This document shows positions 52,124 through 61,542 of a stretch of 64,000 nt of DNA, piece after piece. How positions within the stretch are numbered: the stretch's first letter is position 1; every line of letters starts with the position of its first letter. A program made the translations under genes and the position numbers. Origin of the DNA: Mucilaginibacter gossypiicola. GTDB taxonomy: Bacteria; Bacteroidota; Bacteroidia; Sphingobacteriales; Sphingobacteriaceae. Location of the stretch: the NCBI RefSeq assembly GCF_900110105.1, contig NZ_FOCL01000015.1, positions 87,471 through 151,470 of the forward strand, in the 5' to 3' direction. The notes under the pieces were generated by a model. It searched no databases and had not been told where the DNA came from. It saw only the letters and a program-made list of their open reading frames with translations.

Positions 52124-52171
52124 AAATAAAAAAAGATTTGTGCAATCGATTGCACAAATCTTTTTTTATTT
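52124..52171. promoter_or_regulatory. LacI-type operator 1 in a perfect 48-bp palindrome
   Basis: The centre TTGTGCAATCGATTGCACAA carries the TGCAATCGATTGCA core shared with sites at 57889 and 59186. Perfect symmetry extends to 24-bp arms ending in A7/T7 tracts, so it may also work as a bidirectional terminator. It lies 41 bases upstream of the esterase ATG and 106 bases from the divergent ABC gene start. Confidence 0.82.
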
Positions 52172-52212
52172 GTTACTTAGTGAAATAAACCATCAATAAA
52201 ATTTTCGGAGTT

Positions 52213-54141
52213 ATGAGGTCAGTGAAGCTGTTGTTTGTCGCGCTGTTCGCTTGTTTGATATTACCGTGCTATGGAATAGTACGCTTGCCGCAATTGGTTG
52301 CCAATGGCATGGTGCTTCAGCGCGATGCCAAAGTAAAGATCTGGGGATGGGCAGATGCAGGCGAGAAGATCACCGTTAACTTTCAGCGTAAAACATATCG
52401 TATAGTTACCGGCCAAAGTGGCTCATGGAAAATTACCCTGCAGCCAATGAAGGCAGGAGGGCCATATACCATGGAAATTACCGGTAATAACCGCATCACA
52501 ATCCAGGATATCTTGATTGGTGATGTATGGTTTTGCTCGGGCCAGTCAAACATGGTTTTGCCTATGGAGCGGGTAAAGGAAAGATACCCTGATGAAATAG
52601 CTAAAGCCAATTATCCACAGATCCGGAATTTTTTTGTGAAGACAGAAGCAGATGTAACCAAACAGCATCCAGACCTTTTGCCCGGCAAATGGATTAAGGC
52701 TGATTCGGCAGGTGTTTTGGGTTTTGGAGCTGCATCATGGTTTTTTGCTAAACAGCTATATCAAAAATATCATGTACCTATTGGTATTATCAACTCAAGT
52801 GTCGGCGGTACGCCTATTGAAGCATGGATCAGCAATGATGGCCTGAAAGACATTAAACCCTATCATGACCGGGTTGCCCAGTTTGGCAACCCCGCTTTTA
52901 TAGATAGTGTATTGAAAAAGCACCCGCAGCCCGAGGCTCCGGTTAATATTGATAAAGGTTTAAATGAAGCAAGGCCATGGTACGATACTGATTATTCGCC
53001 GCACGGTTGGCACCATTTCTGGCTGCCCGGCTATTGGGCAGATCAGGGTATCAAAGGCCTCAATGGGGTAGTATGGTTCAGAAAGGAAATAAACCTGCCT
53101 GCATCGGTACAAGGTAAAGCGGCTAAGCTATTTTTAGGCAGAATCGTGGATGCCGATCAAACATACATTAATGGCAAACAGGTAGGAAACATTACCTATC
53201 AGTATCCGCCAAGGCGTTACCCTGTGCCTGCAGGGTTATTGAAGCAGGGGAAAAATATTATTGTGGTACGTATTACCAATACATCGGGCAAAGGTGGTTT
53301 TGTACCCGATAAACCGTACTATCTGGCAATAGCCGGTGATACTATCGACCTTCGGGGTGATTGGCAATACAAGGTAGGGCAGGTGTTTGAACCAGTTTGG
53401 ATGAAACCGGAATTTTCGGCCCAGAATGAACCCACCGGGCTCTATAACGCCATGGTAGCGCCGATTATCAATTATACTATCAAAGGCATGGTTTGGTACC
53501 AGGGCGAAAGTAATGCTTCCCGTGCATCCGAATATGGTACACTATTAAAAGCCCTAATTGCCGACTGGCGTAACCGCTGGCAGCAAGGCAATCTTCCCTT
53601 TATCTATGCCCAGCTTCCTAACTTTAACGAGGTACAGTACTCGCCAGCGGAGAGTGACTGGGCGAAGTTGCGGGAAGGGCAACTTAGTGCCCTGGAGATA
53701 GCCAATACAGGAATGGCGGTGACCATCGATGCCGGCGAATGGAATGATATTCATCCCCTCAATAAAAAAACGGTAGGCGAGCGGCTTGCCCGTGCGGCCG
53801 AAAATGTGGCCTACGGTGATGCGGATGTTGTACCAACGGGACCGATTTATCAATCGGCTAAAATTGAGGGGAATAAAATAGAGATCACTTTTAAAAACGC
53901 AGGTGCGGGACTTGCTGCTGAGGATGGCGATGAGCTGTCGCAATTTGCAATAGCCGGTGCCGATAAAAAGTTTGTTTGGGCAAAGGCGGTTATTAATGGA
54001 GATAAGGTGTTGGTTTGGAATGATAGAATCTCAGCACCACTTTATGTAAGATATGCCTGGGCCGATAACCCCGACGGGGCAAACCTTTATAATAAGGAAG
54101 GCCTTCCTGCATCTCCATTTCAAACAGAGAAACTACAATAA
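52213..54141 (+). CDS. Sialate-O-acetylesterase-type SGNH esterase with inserted beta domain
   Basis: 642 residues, signal peptide 1-21. The SASA-type esterase has catalytic S112 in C-S-G-Q-S-N-M and the catalytic Asp/His near D-I-H-P-L-N-K-K-T-V-G. A jelly-roll-like insertion lies at about 280-380 (A-D-Q-T-Y-I-N-G-K-Q-V-G). In xylan loci such proteins remove acetyl groups from xylose, which fits the neighbouring glucuronoyl esterase and glucuronidase better than sialic acid metabolism. It is the first gene of a two-gene unit behind LacI operator 1. Confidence 0.92.
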   Translation: MRSVKLLFVALFACLILPCYGIVRLPQLVANGMVLQRDAKVKIWGWADAGEKITVNFQRKTYRIVTGQSGSWKITLQPMKAGGPYTMEITGNNRITIQDILIGDVWFCSGQSNMVLPMERVKERYPDEIAKANYPQIRNFFVKTEADVTKQHPDLLPGKWIKADSAGVLGFGAASWFFAKQLYQKYHVPIGIINSSVGGTPIEAWISNDGLKDIKPYHDRVAQFGNPAFIDSVLKKHPQPEAPVNIDKGLNEARPWYDTDYSPHGWHHFWLPGYWADQGIKGLNGVVWFRKEINLPASVQGKAAKLFLGRIVDADQTYINGKQVGNITYQYPPRRYPVPAGLLKQGKNIIVVRITNTSGKGGFVPDKPYYLAIAGDTIDLRGDWQYKVGQVFEPVWMKPEFSAQNEPTGLYNAMVAPIINYTIKGMVWYQGESNASRASEYGTLLKALIADWRNRWQQGNLPFIYAQLPNFNEVQYSPAESDWAKLREGQLSALEIANTGMAVTIDAGEWNDIHPLNKKTVGERLARAAENVAYGDADVVPTGPIYQSAKIEGNKIEITFKNAGAGLAAEDGDELSQFAIAGADKKFVWAKAVINGDKVLVWNDRISAPLYVRYAWADNPDGANLYNKEGLPASPFQTEKLQ

Positions 54142-54168
54142 CCATAAACCAAATTTAAACCAGGAGCA

Positions 54169-55692
54169 ATGAAAAGTACTGCCTTGTTTTTCTTACTCAC
54201 ATGCACTATCGCGGCCAAAGCTCAAAATGCTGCACCGGTAAACTTTACTGCCGATCAGGATCATCAGAATATGATGAAACAGTTGGGGATTAAAACCTTA
54301 CGTAACGGGCCCAGCGGTGATGAATCTGCCCCTAATCACGCTAATTATGATGAAGCGCTAGCCAATCCTTACCCGGATTTGCCCGATGCGCTCACATTAA
54401 AAAATGGTAAAAAAGTAACCACGGCCGAAATGTGGTGGAAGCAGCGCCGCCCCGAAATTGTGGAGGACATGGAGCGCGAGATTTACGGTCGCATTCCTGC
54501 CAACGTGCCCAAAGTAACATGGTCGGTTAAGGTTACAGATAAAGAACGGGTTGGCTTTTATCCGGTGATCGCCAAACAGCTTATTGGTCATGTTGATAAT
54601 ACGGCTTACCCGCTCATCAATGTCAATATTGAAATGACCCTGGTAGTTCCGGCAAATGCCAAAGGGCCGGTACCGGTATTGATGATGTTTGGCCGAAGCG
54701 CTTTACCTGCGCCCGCGCAACCCCCTGCGGCCGATGTAGAAAAAATCAACACTGCATTAAAAGAGCTGCTTGTAAAAGAACACCCCGAGTTTAAAACCAT
54801 TTTTGAACAATATCCTGCCTATAACCCCATCGCCGAACAATCCCCTTTTGGCCCCGGTGGTTTCCCGGTTATGAAAGGTGATCCGCCAACGGCAACGCAG
54901 CTGATAGCCAACGGCTGGGGTTATGTGTTAATTGATCCGTCATCTATTCAGGCGGATAATGGAGAAGGCTTAACCAAAGGGATCATCGGTTTGGTTAATA
55001 AAGGCCAGCCGCGCAAGCCGGAGGATTGGGGAGCTTTGCGTGCCTGGTCGTGGGGAGCAGCACGCGCGTTAGATTACCTGGAAACTGAGCCCGCTGTTGA
55101 TGCTAAACATGTAGGTATTGAAGGTGTATCCCGGTACGGAAAGGCCGCTCTTGTAACACTGGCTTTTGAGCAACGGTTTGCTATGGGGTTAATCGGTTCG
55201 TCGGGGGAGGGTGGGGCCAAGCTACATCGCCGAAACTTTGGCGAAGCTGTGGAAAGTCTTACCGGCGGAGGATACTACTGGATGGCCGGTAATTTTATGA
55301 AATATGGCGCATCAGATGCCTCGTTTGGTCCTAAAACTGCAAAAGATCTACCGGTAGATGCAAATGAATTGATAGCCTTATGTGCGCCAAGGTTTACTTT
55401 TATAAGCTATGGCGTGCCGGAACAGGGCGACGCCAAATGGCTCGATCAGCAGGGGAGCTATATGGCAACCGTGGCAGCCGGTTCAGTATTTAAACTGCTT
55501 GGTGTAAAAGATATAGGTGTTTCAAACGATTATAAAACCGAGAAGATGCCACCGATTAACACAGGGCTGCTTGATGGTGAACTTGCCTGGCGTCAGCATG
55601 ATGGCGGCCATACCGACGCACCAAACGTAAAATATTTTATTGCCTGGGCCAATAAGTTGATGCATTATGGGAAGGAAGGTGGTGGGAAGTGA
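54169..55692 (+). CDS. CE15-type glucuronoyl esterase
   Basis: Alpha/beta-hydrolase predicted to cleave ester links between lignin alcohols and 4-O-methyl-glucuronic acid on xylan. Signal peptide 1-18. The nucleophile S321 is in G-V-S-R-Y-G-K-A, the CE15 variant of G-C-S-R-x-G-K. The catalytic His lies in H-D-G-G-H-T-D-A-P-N near residue 480. The length of 507 includes the inserts usual in bacterial CE15. It is 27 bases after the acetylesterase gene and thus co-transcribed. Confidence 0.92.
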   Translation: MKSTALFFLLTCTIAAKAQNAAPVNFTADQDHQNMMKQLGIKTLRNGPSGDESAPNHANYDEALANPYPDLPDALTLKNGKKVTTAEMWWKQRRPEIVEDMEREIYGRIPANVPKVTWSVKVTDKERVGFYPVIAKQLIGHVDNTAYPLINVNIEMTLVVPANAKGPVPVLMMFGRSALPAPAQPPAADVEKINTALKELLVKEHPEFKTIFEQYPAYNPIAEQSPFGPGGFPVMKGDPPTATQLIANGWGYVLIDPSSIQADNGEGLTKGIIGLVNKGQPRKPEDWGALRAWSWGAARALDYLETEPAVDAKHVGIEGVSRYGKAALVTLAFEQRFAMGLIGSSGEGGAKLHRRNFGEAVESLTGGGYYWMAGNFMKYGASDASFGPKTAKDLPVDANELIALCAPRFTFISYGVPEQGDAKWLDQQGSYMATVAAGSVFKLLGVKDIGVSNDYKTEKMPPINTGLLDGELAWRQHDGGHTDAPNVKYFIAWANKLMHYGKEGGGK

Positions 55693-55765
55693 TTTATCAA
55701 AGAGTGACAGCAAGTATTTGATATCCAATGGTTCTGAAGGCGGAAATGATATTTCCATCACGTCG

Positions 55766-55979
55766 TGCCGAATTTATTTCGGCATCCCATAAGCCAGGGA
55801 GCCAATTTACTTTGCGTGGCTGTTTAGCGAGTTAGGTGTTGAACTTATTTCAACACCTAACTCGATTTTTATTATATCATGGGCGGCTCATTTAGAGGCC
55901 GCACAATGTGGGCTGCTCAATTAATGTAGATCATGCATGACGTAAACTTAGCATGTGGGGTGCCGAAATAAATTCGGCA
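55766..55979. repeat. TGCCGAATTTATTTCGGCA inverted pair
   Basis: A perfect 19-bp inverted pair (55766-55784 / 55961-55979). Each arm is also nearly self-palindromic. It brackets a strong hairpin at 55828-55864 and a GGGCGGCTC...GAGGCCGC stem. It fills the 307-base gap between CE15 and SDR genes; no gene was seen there. Confidence 0.85.
55828..55869 (+). terminator. Terminator hairpin after the esterase unit
   Basis: A perfect 16-bp stem (CGAGTTAGGTGTTGAA / TTCAACACCTAACTCG) with a 5-base loop and ATTTTT after it, 136 bases past the CE15 stop. Confidence 0.8.
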
Positions 55980-55999
55980 TGACCTTTAATTTACTCCTA

Positions 56000-56746
56000 T
56001 TAAAACCCTATCGAATTACCCCCATCAACCTGTAATACAACCCCGGTTACATATTTGGCGCTGTCTGTAGCCAAATAATAAACGGCTTCGGCAACATCGG
56101 CGGGTTCGCCTAATTTACCCATTGGCGTGCGGCCCATAACCTTTTGCTTGCGGACCGGATCATTATCCAGCGCCTTTGCCGACATATCAGTAGCGATAAA
56201 GCCCGGTGCAACGCAGTTAACCCTGATGCCCTGCGGTGAAAGTTCGGTAGCCATAGCCCTTGTCATACCCTCAATAGCAGTTTTAGACGCGGAATAAGCA
56301 ATAACATATGGAATGCCGTATTGCGCCGCCATCGAACTGATGTTAACTATACTTCCGCCGCCTGCTTTTAACATACTTTTTACCACCTCGCGGCTTATGG
56401 CAAATACCGAGGTAAGGTTAGTTTGGATCACTCTTGAAAACTCTTCGTCAGTAACCTCGGCAAAAGCCTTTTTATGGTTGATGCCTGCATTATTAACTAA
56501 AATATCGGGCACGCCAAATTCAGCTTCAATCTCAGCTACTAATTGTGGGATGCCGGTTGTATCGCTCAAATCGTATTGCCTGTAGGTGCAAAGCTCTCCA
56601 AACTGCTGTGCCGCCGAAATGAGTTTTGACTCGTCGCGACCGATAATAATAGTTTTGATGCCCTGTTCTATGAATTTCTTGGTGGTGGCAAGTCCAAGGC
56701 CGGACGCTCCCCCGGTTACAATAGCAAGTTTGATTTTTGAGTTCAT
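56000..56746 (-). CDS. SDR-family oxidoreductase, probable uronate-pathway dehydrogenase
   Basis: Classical short-chain dehydrogenase: T-G-G-A-S-G-L-G cofactor motif at residue 11, N-N-A-G near 85, catalytic S137/S138, Y151 and K155 (Y-S-A-S-K). It is similar in pattern to KduD/FabG-like enzymes. It follows the LacI gene by 16 bases and lies opposite uxuA, so it probably supplies the missing fructuronate/mannonate oxidoreductase step that uxuB carries out elsewhere. That assignment is inference. Confidence 0.88.
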   Translation of the reverse strand: MNSKIKLAIVTGGASGLGLATTKKFIEQGIKTIIIGRDESKLISAAQQFGELCTYRQYDLSDTTGIPQLVAEIEAEFGVPDILVNNAGINHKKAFAEVTDEEFSRVIQTNLTSVFAISREVVKSMLKAGGGSIVNISSMAAQYGIPYVIAYSASKTAIEGMTRAMATELSPQGIRVNCVAPGFIATDMSAKALDNDPVRKQKVMGRTPMGKLGEPADVAEAVYYLATDSAKYVTGVVLQVDGGNSIGF

Positions 56747-56762
56747 TAGGGTTTAAAAAATA

Positions 56763-57790
56763 TTATTTTCTTCTGGAGGATTCACGTACTATCAATTCCG
56801 ATCTGAGGATGAGGCTATGCGTTTGCTGCAGATCCTGCCGGTCTGCCAGATGATTGATGAGCATGCTGGCGGCCGCTTCGCCCATTTCATATCCTTTATA
56901 ATTTACGGTAGTAAGATTGGGCTCAATTACACAGGCTGCCGGGTCATTATTAAAGCCGGCAACAGCTATTTGTTCGGGTATTTTGATGCCTGCTTTTTTC
57001 AACACTTGTATGCAGCTTACGGCACTCACATCGTTAACGGTGAATATGCCATCAGGAAGGGGATCCATTTTTAATATAGCTTCGGTTGCCGCTACAGCTT
57101 CTTTCGCGCTCAGATCATTGATGATCACTAATTGCTCATCAAAATCAACGTGGTGTGCTTCGAGGGCTTTTTTATATCCGCGAAGGCGTTCGGCGTAAAC
57201 ATTACGCAGTTGGTTGCCGGTGATATGCACTATTCTTTTACAGCCCTGTGTAAGCAGGTGGTCAGTTACCTCGTAGGCTGCCTTGAAATTATCGATATAG
57301 ATTTGTGGGTATTGCTCATGCTCAAAAATCCTGTCGAAGAATAGTACCGGGATCTTACGCTTAATAAAGGGTTCAAAATGCTCAATGCTGGTAGTGTCAT
57401 AAGCCAGTGAAACCAACAAGCCGTCAACCCGGTTATTCAACATAGCCCTGGCGTTACTGGCCTCTTTCTTCATCGTTTCTAACGACTGGCTGATGATGAG
57501 GTTGTAATTGTTGTTATTTACAACTTTTTCGATGCCTGCAATAACATCCGACATGAAACTACTGTTGAGCCGGGGGACTATAACACCTATGATATTGCTG
57601 TTTTTTCGACGTAAATTACTGGCAAACGAATTGGAACGATATCCCATTTCTTCGGCAGCCTTAACGATCTTCTTTTTAGTATTTTTTTAACCCGGGGATG
57701 ATCTTTAAGCGCACGGCTAACCGTAGCTGCTGAAACATTTAACTTTTCGGCAATATCATATATGGTTATCTCTTTTTCGTTGTCGTGCAT
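56763..57790 (-). pseudogene. LacI-family transcriptional regulator, split by a -1 frameshift
   Basis: The N-terminal frame (from 57790) encodes the DNA-binding helix-turn-helix, I-Y-D-I-A-E-K-L-N-V-S-A-A-T-V-S-R-A-L-K-D-H-P-R-V-K-K. It then leaves the family pattern. The correct continuation, N-T-K-K-K-I-V-K-A-A-E-E-M-G-Y-R-S-N, resumes one frame away and runs into an intact periplasmic-binding-like ligand domain to 56763. The break falls at an A7 run (57682-57688, T on the plus strand); one extra A restores a 342-residue LacI protein. It could be a sequencing error, a true null mutation, or slippage-dependent expression. Its likely operators lie at 52124, 57889 and 59186. Confidence 0.9.
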
Positions 57791-57888
57791 ATCAGTGATC
57801 TAAAGCAGATAAACGATGTTGCCGGGTGGTTGCGACCGATGCAAAATGGTTTACGGGATAAAAGTATAAAAATATTAACAGATTATTC

Positions 57889-57916
57889 AAATTTATGCAA
57901 TCGGTTGCATAAATTT
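57889..57916. promoter_or_regulatory. LacI-type operator 2 between lacI-like and uxuA genes
   Basis: AAATTTATGCAA / TTGCATAAATTT, 12-bp perfect arms around TCGG (core TGCAATCGGTTGCA). It lies 32 bases before the uxuA ATG and in the divergent spacer of the regulator, so it could control both directions. Confidence 0.85.
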
Positions 57917-57948
57917 ATCGCATTAATAAATATCCGTTTTAAAATAGT

Positions 57949-59154
57949 ATGGTACCAGATTTAGAACAAACCTTCAGGTGGTTTGGCCCGGCCGACCCGG
58001 TAACTTTAAATGCAATAAAACAAACAGGTGCAAGCGGGATAGTTACCGCGCTTCATCATATAAACTGTGGTGATGTTTGGAGCCGGGAAGAGATCAGGCA
58101 GCGGAAGGTTATAATTGAAAATGCAGGTTTTAACTGGGCTGTTGTGGAAAGTGTAAATATTCATGAAAGTATTAAAATCGGCAATGCTCAGCGTGATAAG
58201 TATATCGATAACTATATCCAAACGCTGCAAAATTTAGCACAGGAAGGAATTTTTACCGTTTGTTATAATTTTATGCCGGTATTGGATTGGACCCGCACGC
58301 ACCTTGATCATCGTTTAGCAAACGGTGCCTCGGCATTGCTTTATAATGCTCCCGCTTTGGCAGCGTTCGACCTTTATATTTTAGAACGGGAGAATGCCTT
58401 TAATGAATTTAGCGCTGAACAACAAACCGCTGCAAAAATTTATCTCGAAGGATTGAGTGATAATGATAGAACACTATTAACCAATACTATATTGGCCGGT
58501 TTGCCCGGAACCGATGAGGTTTTTACTATTGCCGAGTTTAAAGAACATCTTAATAAATACAGTGGGGTAGATGCTTGCGCATTAAAGGAAAACCTGTTTT
58601 ATTTTTTAAGGGCGATCATTCCTTATGCCGAAAAGCTGGGTATTAAAATGTGTATCCATCCCGATGATCCTCCGTTTCCTATTCTCGGATTACCCAGGGT
58701 AGCATCTTCCTTAAATGATCTTACTGATATTGCAAACTGTTATCCTTCAATTGCCAATGGTATAACGCTTTGTACCGGCTCGTTAGGGGCATCAGGTGCA
58801 AATGATATTCCTCAAATTATAGCGGAGTTAGGAGAGAAGATCCATTTTCTGCACCTGCGTAATGTTGCCCGGCAACAGGACGGCAGCTTTTATGAGGCTG
58901 ATCATTTAACCGGCAGTGTTGATATGTATGCTGTGATGAAAGCTATAGTTAATGAGCAAGTAGCACGCAAAAATGCAGGCCGGACTGATATAGCGATCCC
59001 TGTACGGCCAGATCACGGGCATAAACTATTGGATGATTTTAATTACGATACCTATCCTGGTTATTCAGTAATTGGAAGGTTAAAAGGCCTGGCCGAGTTA
59101 CGCGGATTGGAGATGGGGGTAAAGCGCATGTTGTACGATGGGCTTAGGGAATAA
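57949..59154 (+). CDS. uxuA: Mannonate dehydratase
   Basis: Dehydrates D-mannonate to 2-keto-3-deoxygluconate in glucuronate breakdown. UxuA hallmarks are the N-terminal Q-T-F-R-W-F-G-P-x-D-P-V, G-I-V-T-A-L-H-H-I near residue 30, M-C-I-H-P-D-D-P-P metal-site loop, C-T-G-S-L-G-A, H-L-R-N-V and the C-terminal R-P-D-H-G-H. At 401 residues it has a normal length. It is cytoplasmic, divergent from the regulator, and controlled by operator 2. Confidence 0.96.
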   Translation: MVPDLEQTFRWFGPADPVTLNAIKQTGASGIVTALHHINCGDVWSREEIRQRKVIIENAGFNWAVVESVNIHESIKIGNAQRDKYIDNYIQTLQNLAQEGIFTVCYNFMPVLDWTRTHLDHRLANGASALLYNAPALAAFDLYILERENAFNEFSAEQQTAAKIYLEGLSDNDRTLLTNTILAGLPGTDEVFTIAEFKEHLNKYSGVDACALKENLFYFLRAIIPYAEKLGIKMCIHPDDPPFPILGLPRVASSLNDLTDIANCYPSIANGITLCTGSLGASGANDIPQIIAELGEKIHFLHLRNVARQQDGSFYEADHLTGSVDMYAVMKAIVNEQVARKNAGRTDIAIPVRPDHGHKLLDDFNYDTYPGYSVIGRLKGLAELRGLEMGVKRMLYDGLRE

Positions 59155-59185
59155 ATAAATTCCTATTTGAAATATGTGATAGGAA

Positions 59186-59215
59186 TTATATCTTGCAATC
59201 GATTGCAAGATATAA
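59186..59215 (+). promoter_or_regulatory. LacI-type operator 3 upstream of the GH67 gene
   Basis: A perfect 30-bp palindrome centred on TCTTGCAATCGATTGCAAGA, 32 bases after the uxuA stop and 124 bases before the GH67 ATG. Confidence 0.85.
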
Positions 59216-59338
59216 AAATTTATAAACCGTACTAAATGAAGCTGGATCTTAGTCCGTTTCATTCATGAATTTTTCAACAGATCAATTGTAGTTTTTTATA
59301 AATCGCTTAGTGGTTTATGAAACTGAATTAATAATGCC

Positions 59339-61519
59339 ATGGCCAAATATTCAATAAAGTACATGTGTTTACTTGCACTGCTTTTTATAGCGGCGATAAG
59401 CAAAGTTTATGCAAACGATGGCTATAAACTGTGGCTTGAATATAATAAGGTAACCAACACGCAACTGGCTGCCGGCTACAGGCAGCAATTGAAATACATG
59501 ATCTTCCCGACGGCATCAGATCAGCTTAAAGCTTCAAAAGCGGAACTCTTAACCGCACTGGATGGCATGCTGACATTAAAACCAGCCGACACTAAAAATA
59601 TCATGAGCGGGCAAACTGTTATAATAGGCACACCGCAAACATTAAAGGCGTTTTCAATAAGTGTACCTGATAGCATTGGCACCGAAGGATATCTCATTAA
59701 AACAACATTGATTGGCCAAAAGAAAGGTATTGTGATAATGGCCAATACCGATGTAGGGGTTATGTACGGTGTTTTTAATTTTCTAAAGCTGATCCAAACC
59801 AACCAATCCATAAATAAACTGAATATTTCAGATCATCCGCGCATCATGTACCGGGTATTGGATCATTGGGACAACCTGAACCGCACTGTAGAGCGGGGTT
59901 ATGCGGGTTCATCCATCTGGAACTGGCATAAGCTGCCAGGTATTGTTGATCAGCGCTATATTGACTATGCGCGGGCCAATGCTTCGGTAGGGATCAATGG
60001 TTCGGTTGTGAACAATGTAAATGCCGATGCCCTGATCCTTTCGCCGCAATATTTATTAAAGGTGCAGGCTTTAGCTAATGTGTTCAGAACGTATGGCATC
60101 AGGATCTACCTGTCGGTAAAATTCAGCAGCCCGGTTGAATTGGGCGGCTTAAAAACAGCCGATCCGCTTGATCCTGCAGTAAAAAAATGGTGGGCTGATA
60201 AGGCTGATGAAATTTATCATTACATCCCCGATTTCGGAGGTTTTTTGGTGAAGGCTAATTCGGAGGGGCAACCTGGCCCGCAAAGTTATGGGCGCACCCA
60301 TGCCGATGGCGCAAACATGCTGGCCGACGCTTTAGCGCCGCATCATGGTATAGTGATGTGGCGTGCCTTTGTTTATGATAATAAGGTACCCGACGACCGC
60401 TTTAAGCAGGCATATAACGAGTTTAAACCTTTTGACGGAAAGTTTAAGGACAATGTGATTATCCAGGTAAAGAATGGCCCGATAGATTTTCAGCCAAGAG
60501 AGCCATTTCACCCCCTGTTTGGCGCTATGCCCAATACCCCGCTGATGATGGAGTTTCAGTTAACCCAGGAGTATCTCGGCTTTTCGACCCACCTGGTTTA
60601 TGAAGCGCCGCTGTTTGCCGAATGCTTGCAATCAGATACATACACACATGGCAGAGGCTCAACCGTAGCGCGGGTTGTTAAAGGCGATTTTAACAGGAAA
60701 CTGATAACCGGCATGGCAGGTGTGGCCAACATCGGTACCGATTTAAACTGGTGTGGCCATCCATTTGCACAGGCCAACTGGTATGCCTTCGGCCGCATGG
60801 CCTGGAGCCCTGATCAATCATCGGCGGTAATTGCCGGCGACTGGCTCAGGATGACTTTTACCAATGATGAAAATTTTGTATCCCCTGTAAAAAGCTTCAT
60901 GCTGCAATCAAGAGAAAATACCGTTAATTATATGACACCGCTTGGGCTGCACCATATTATGGGGGTATCAACGCACTACGGCCCTGGCCCATGGGTTGAT
61001 AATGCTGGTCGCCCGGACTGGAACGCCACTTATTATCACAGGGCAGATTCGGCCGGGATAGGTTTTGACCGTACAACTTCAGGAAGTAATGCGCTATCGC
61101 AATATGCACCGGAGGTTAAAGCAAATTGGGAAAACCTGCAGACCTGCCCCGATGAGTACTTGCTGTGGTTTCATCGTTTAAGCTGGACTTATAAAATGCG
61201 CTCGGGCAGGTCATTGTGGGATGAACTTGTTCATCACTATTATATTGGGGCCGATTCCGTTAAGCAAATGGGGCTTACCTGGGATAAAATGCAGGGCAAG
61301 ATAGACGCAGAACGTTTTACTGAAGTAAAACAGCTGATGGAGGTTCAATTAAATGAGGCTACGACCTGGCGGGATGCTTGTGTTTTATATTTTCAAACAT
61401 TTTCAAAAATGCCCGTCGGGGCTGCTTATCCTAAGCCGGAGCATCCGCTGGATTATTATAAAAAGCTGAAATTTTACTATGTGCCGGGCATAGGGGGCAA
61501 TAACTACATGACCAATTAA
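59339..61519 (+). CDS. GH67 alpha-glucuronidase
   Basis: Removes terminal (4-O-methyl-)glucuronic acid from xylo-oligosaccharides. Signal peptide 1-25 (V-Y-A). The N-terminal domain is followed by the GH67 barrel from about residue 150, with D-H-P-R-I-M-Y-R-V-L-D-H-W-D-N-L-N, acid Glu in V-K-A-N-S-E-G-Q-P-G-P, I-V-M-W-R-A-F-V-Y and T-H-L-V-Y-E-A-P-L. The C-terminal dimerisation domain is present (total 726). The stop TAA and a following ATG overlap as TAATG, linking it to the GH43 gene. Confidence 0.95.
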   Translation: MAKYSIKYMCLLALLFIAAISKVYANDGYKLWLEYNKVTNTQLAAGYRQQLKYMIFPTASDQLKASKAELLTALDGMLTLKPADTKNIMSGQTVIIGTPQTLKAFSISVPDSIGTEGYLIKTTLIGQKKGIVIMANTDVGVMYGVFNFLKLIQTNQSINKLNISDHPRIMYRVLDHWDNLNRTVERGYAGSSIWNWHKLPGIVDQRYIDYARANASVGINGSVVNNVNADALILSPQYLLKVQALANVFRTYGIRIYLSVKFSSPVELGGLKTADPLDPAVKKWWADKADEIYHYIPDFGGFLVKANSEGQPGPQSYGRTHADGANMLADALAPHHGIVMWRAFVYDNKVPDDRFKQAYNEFKPFDGKFKDNVIIQVKNGPIDFQPREPFHPLFGAMPNTPLMMEFQLTQEYLGFSTHLVYEAPLFAECLQSDTYTHGRGSTVARVVKGDFNRKLITGMAGVANIGTDLNWCGHPFAQANWYAFGRMAWSPDQSSAVIAGDWLRMTFTNDENFVSPVKSFMLQSRENTVNYMTPLGLHHIMGVSTHYGPGPWVDNAGRPDWNATYYHRADSAGIGFDRTTSGSNALSQYAPEVKANWENLQTCPDEYLLWFHRLSWTYKMRSGRSLWDELVHHYYIGADSVKQMGLTWDKMQGKIDAERFTEVKQLMEVQLNEATTWRDACVLYFQTFSKMPVGAAYPKPEHPLDYYKKLKFYYVPGIGGNNYMTN

Positions 61520-61542
61520 TGATCACCATAAACCAAACGCCA

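Noticed and set aside
57671..57695. A classical programmed -1 ribosomal frameshift site in lacI
   Set aside because: The zero-frame phase (GTT AAA AAA ATA) does not give an X-XXY-YYZ heptamer with two slipping codons and no strong downstream stem was seen; simple indel or slippage is more likely.
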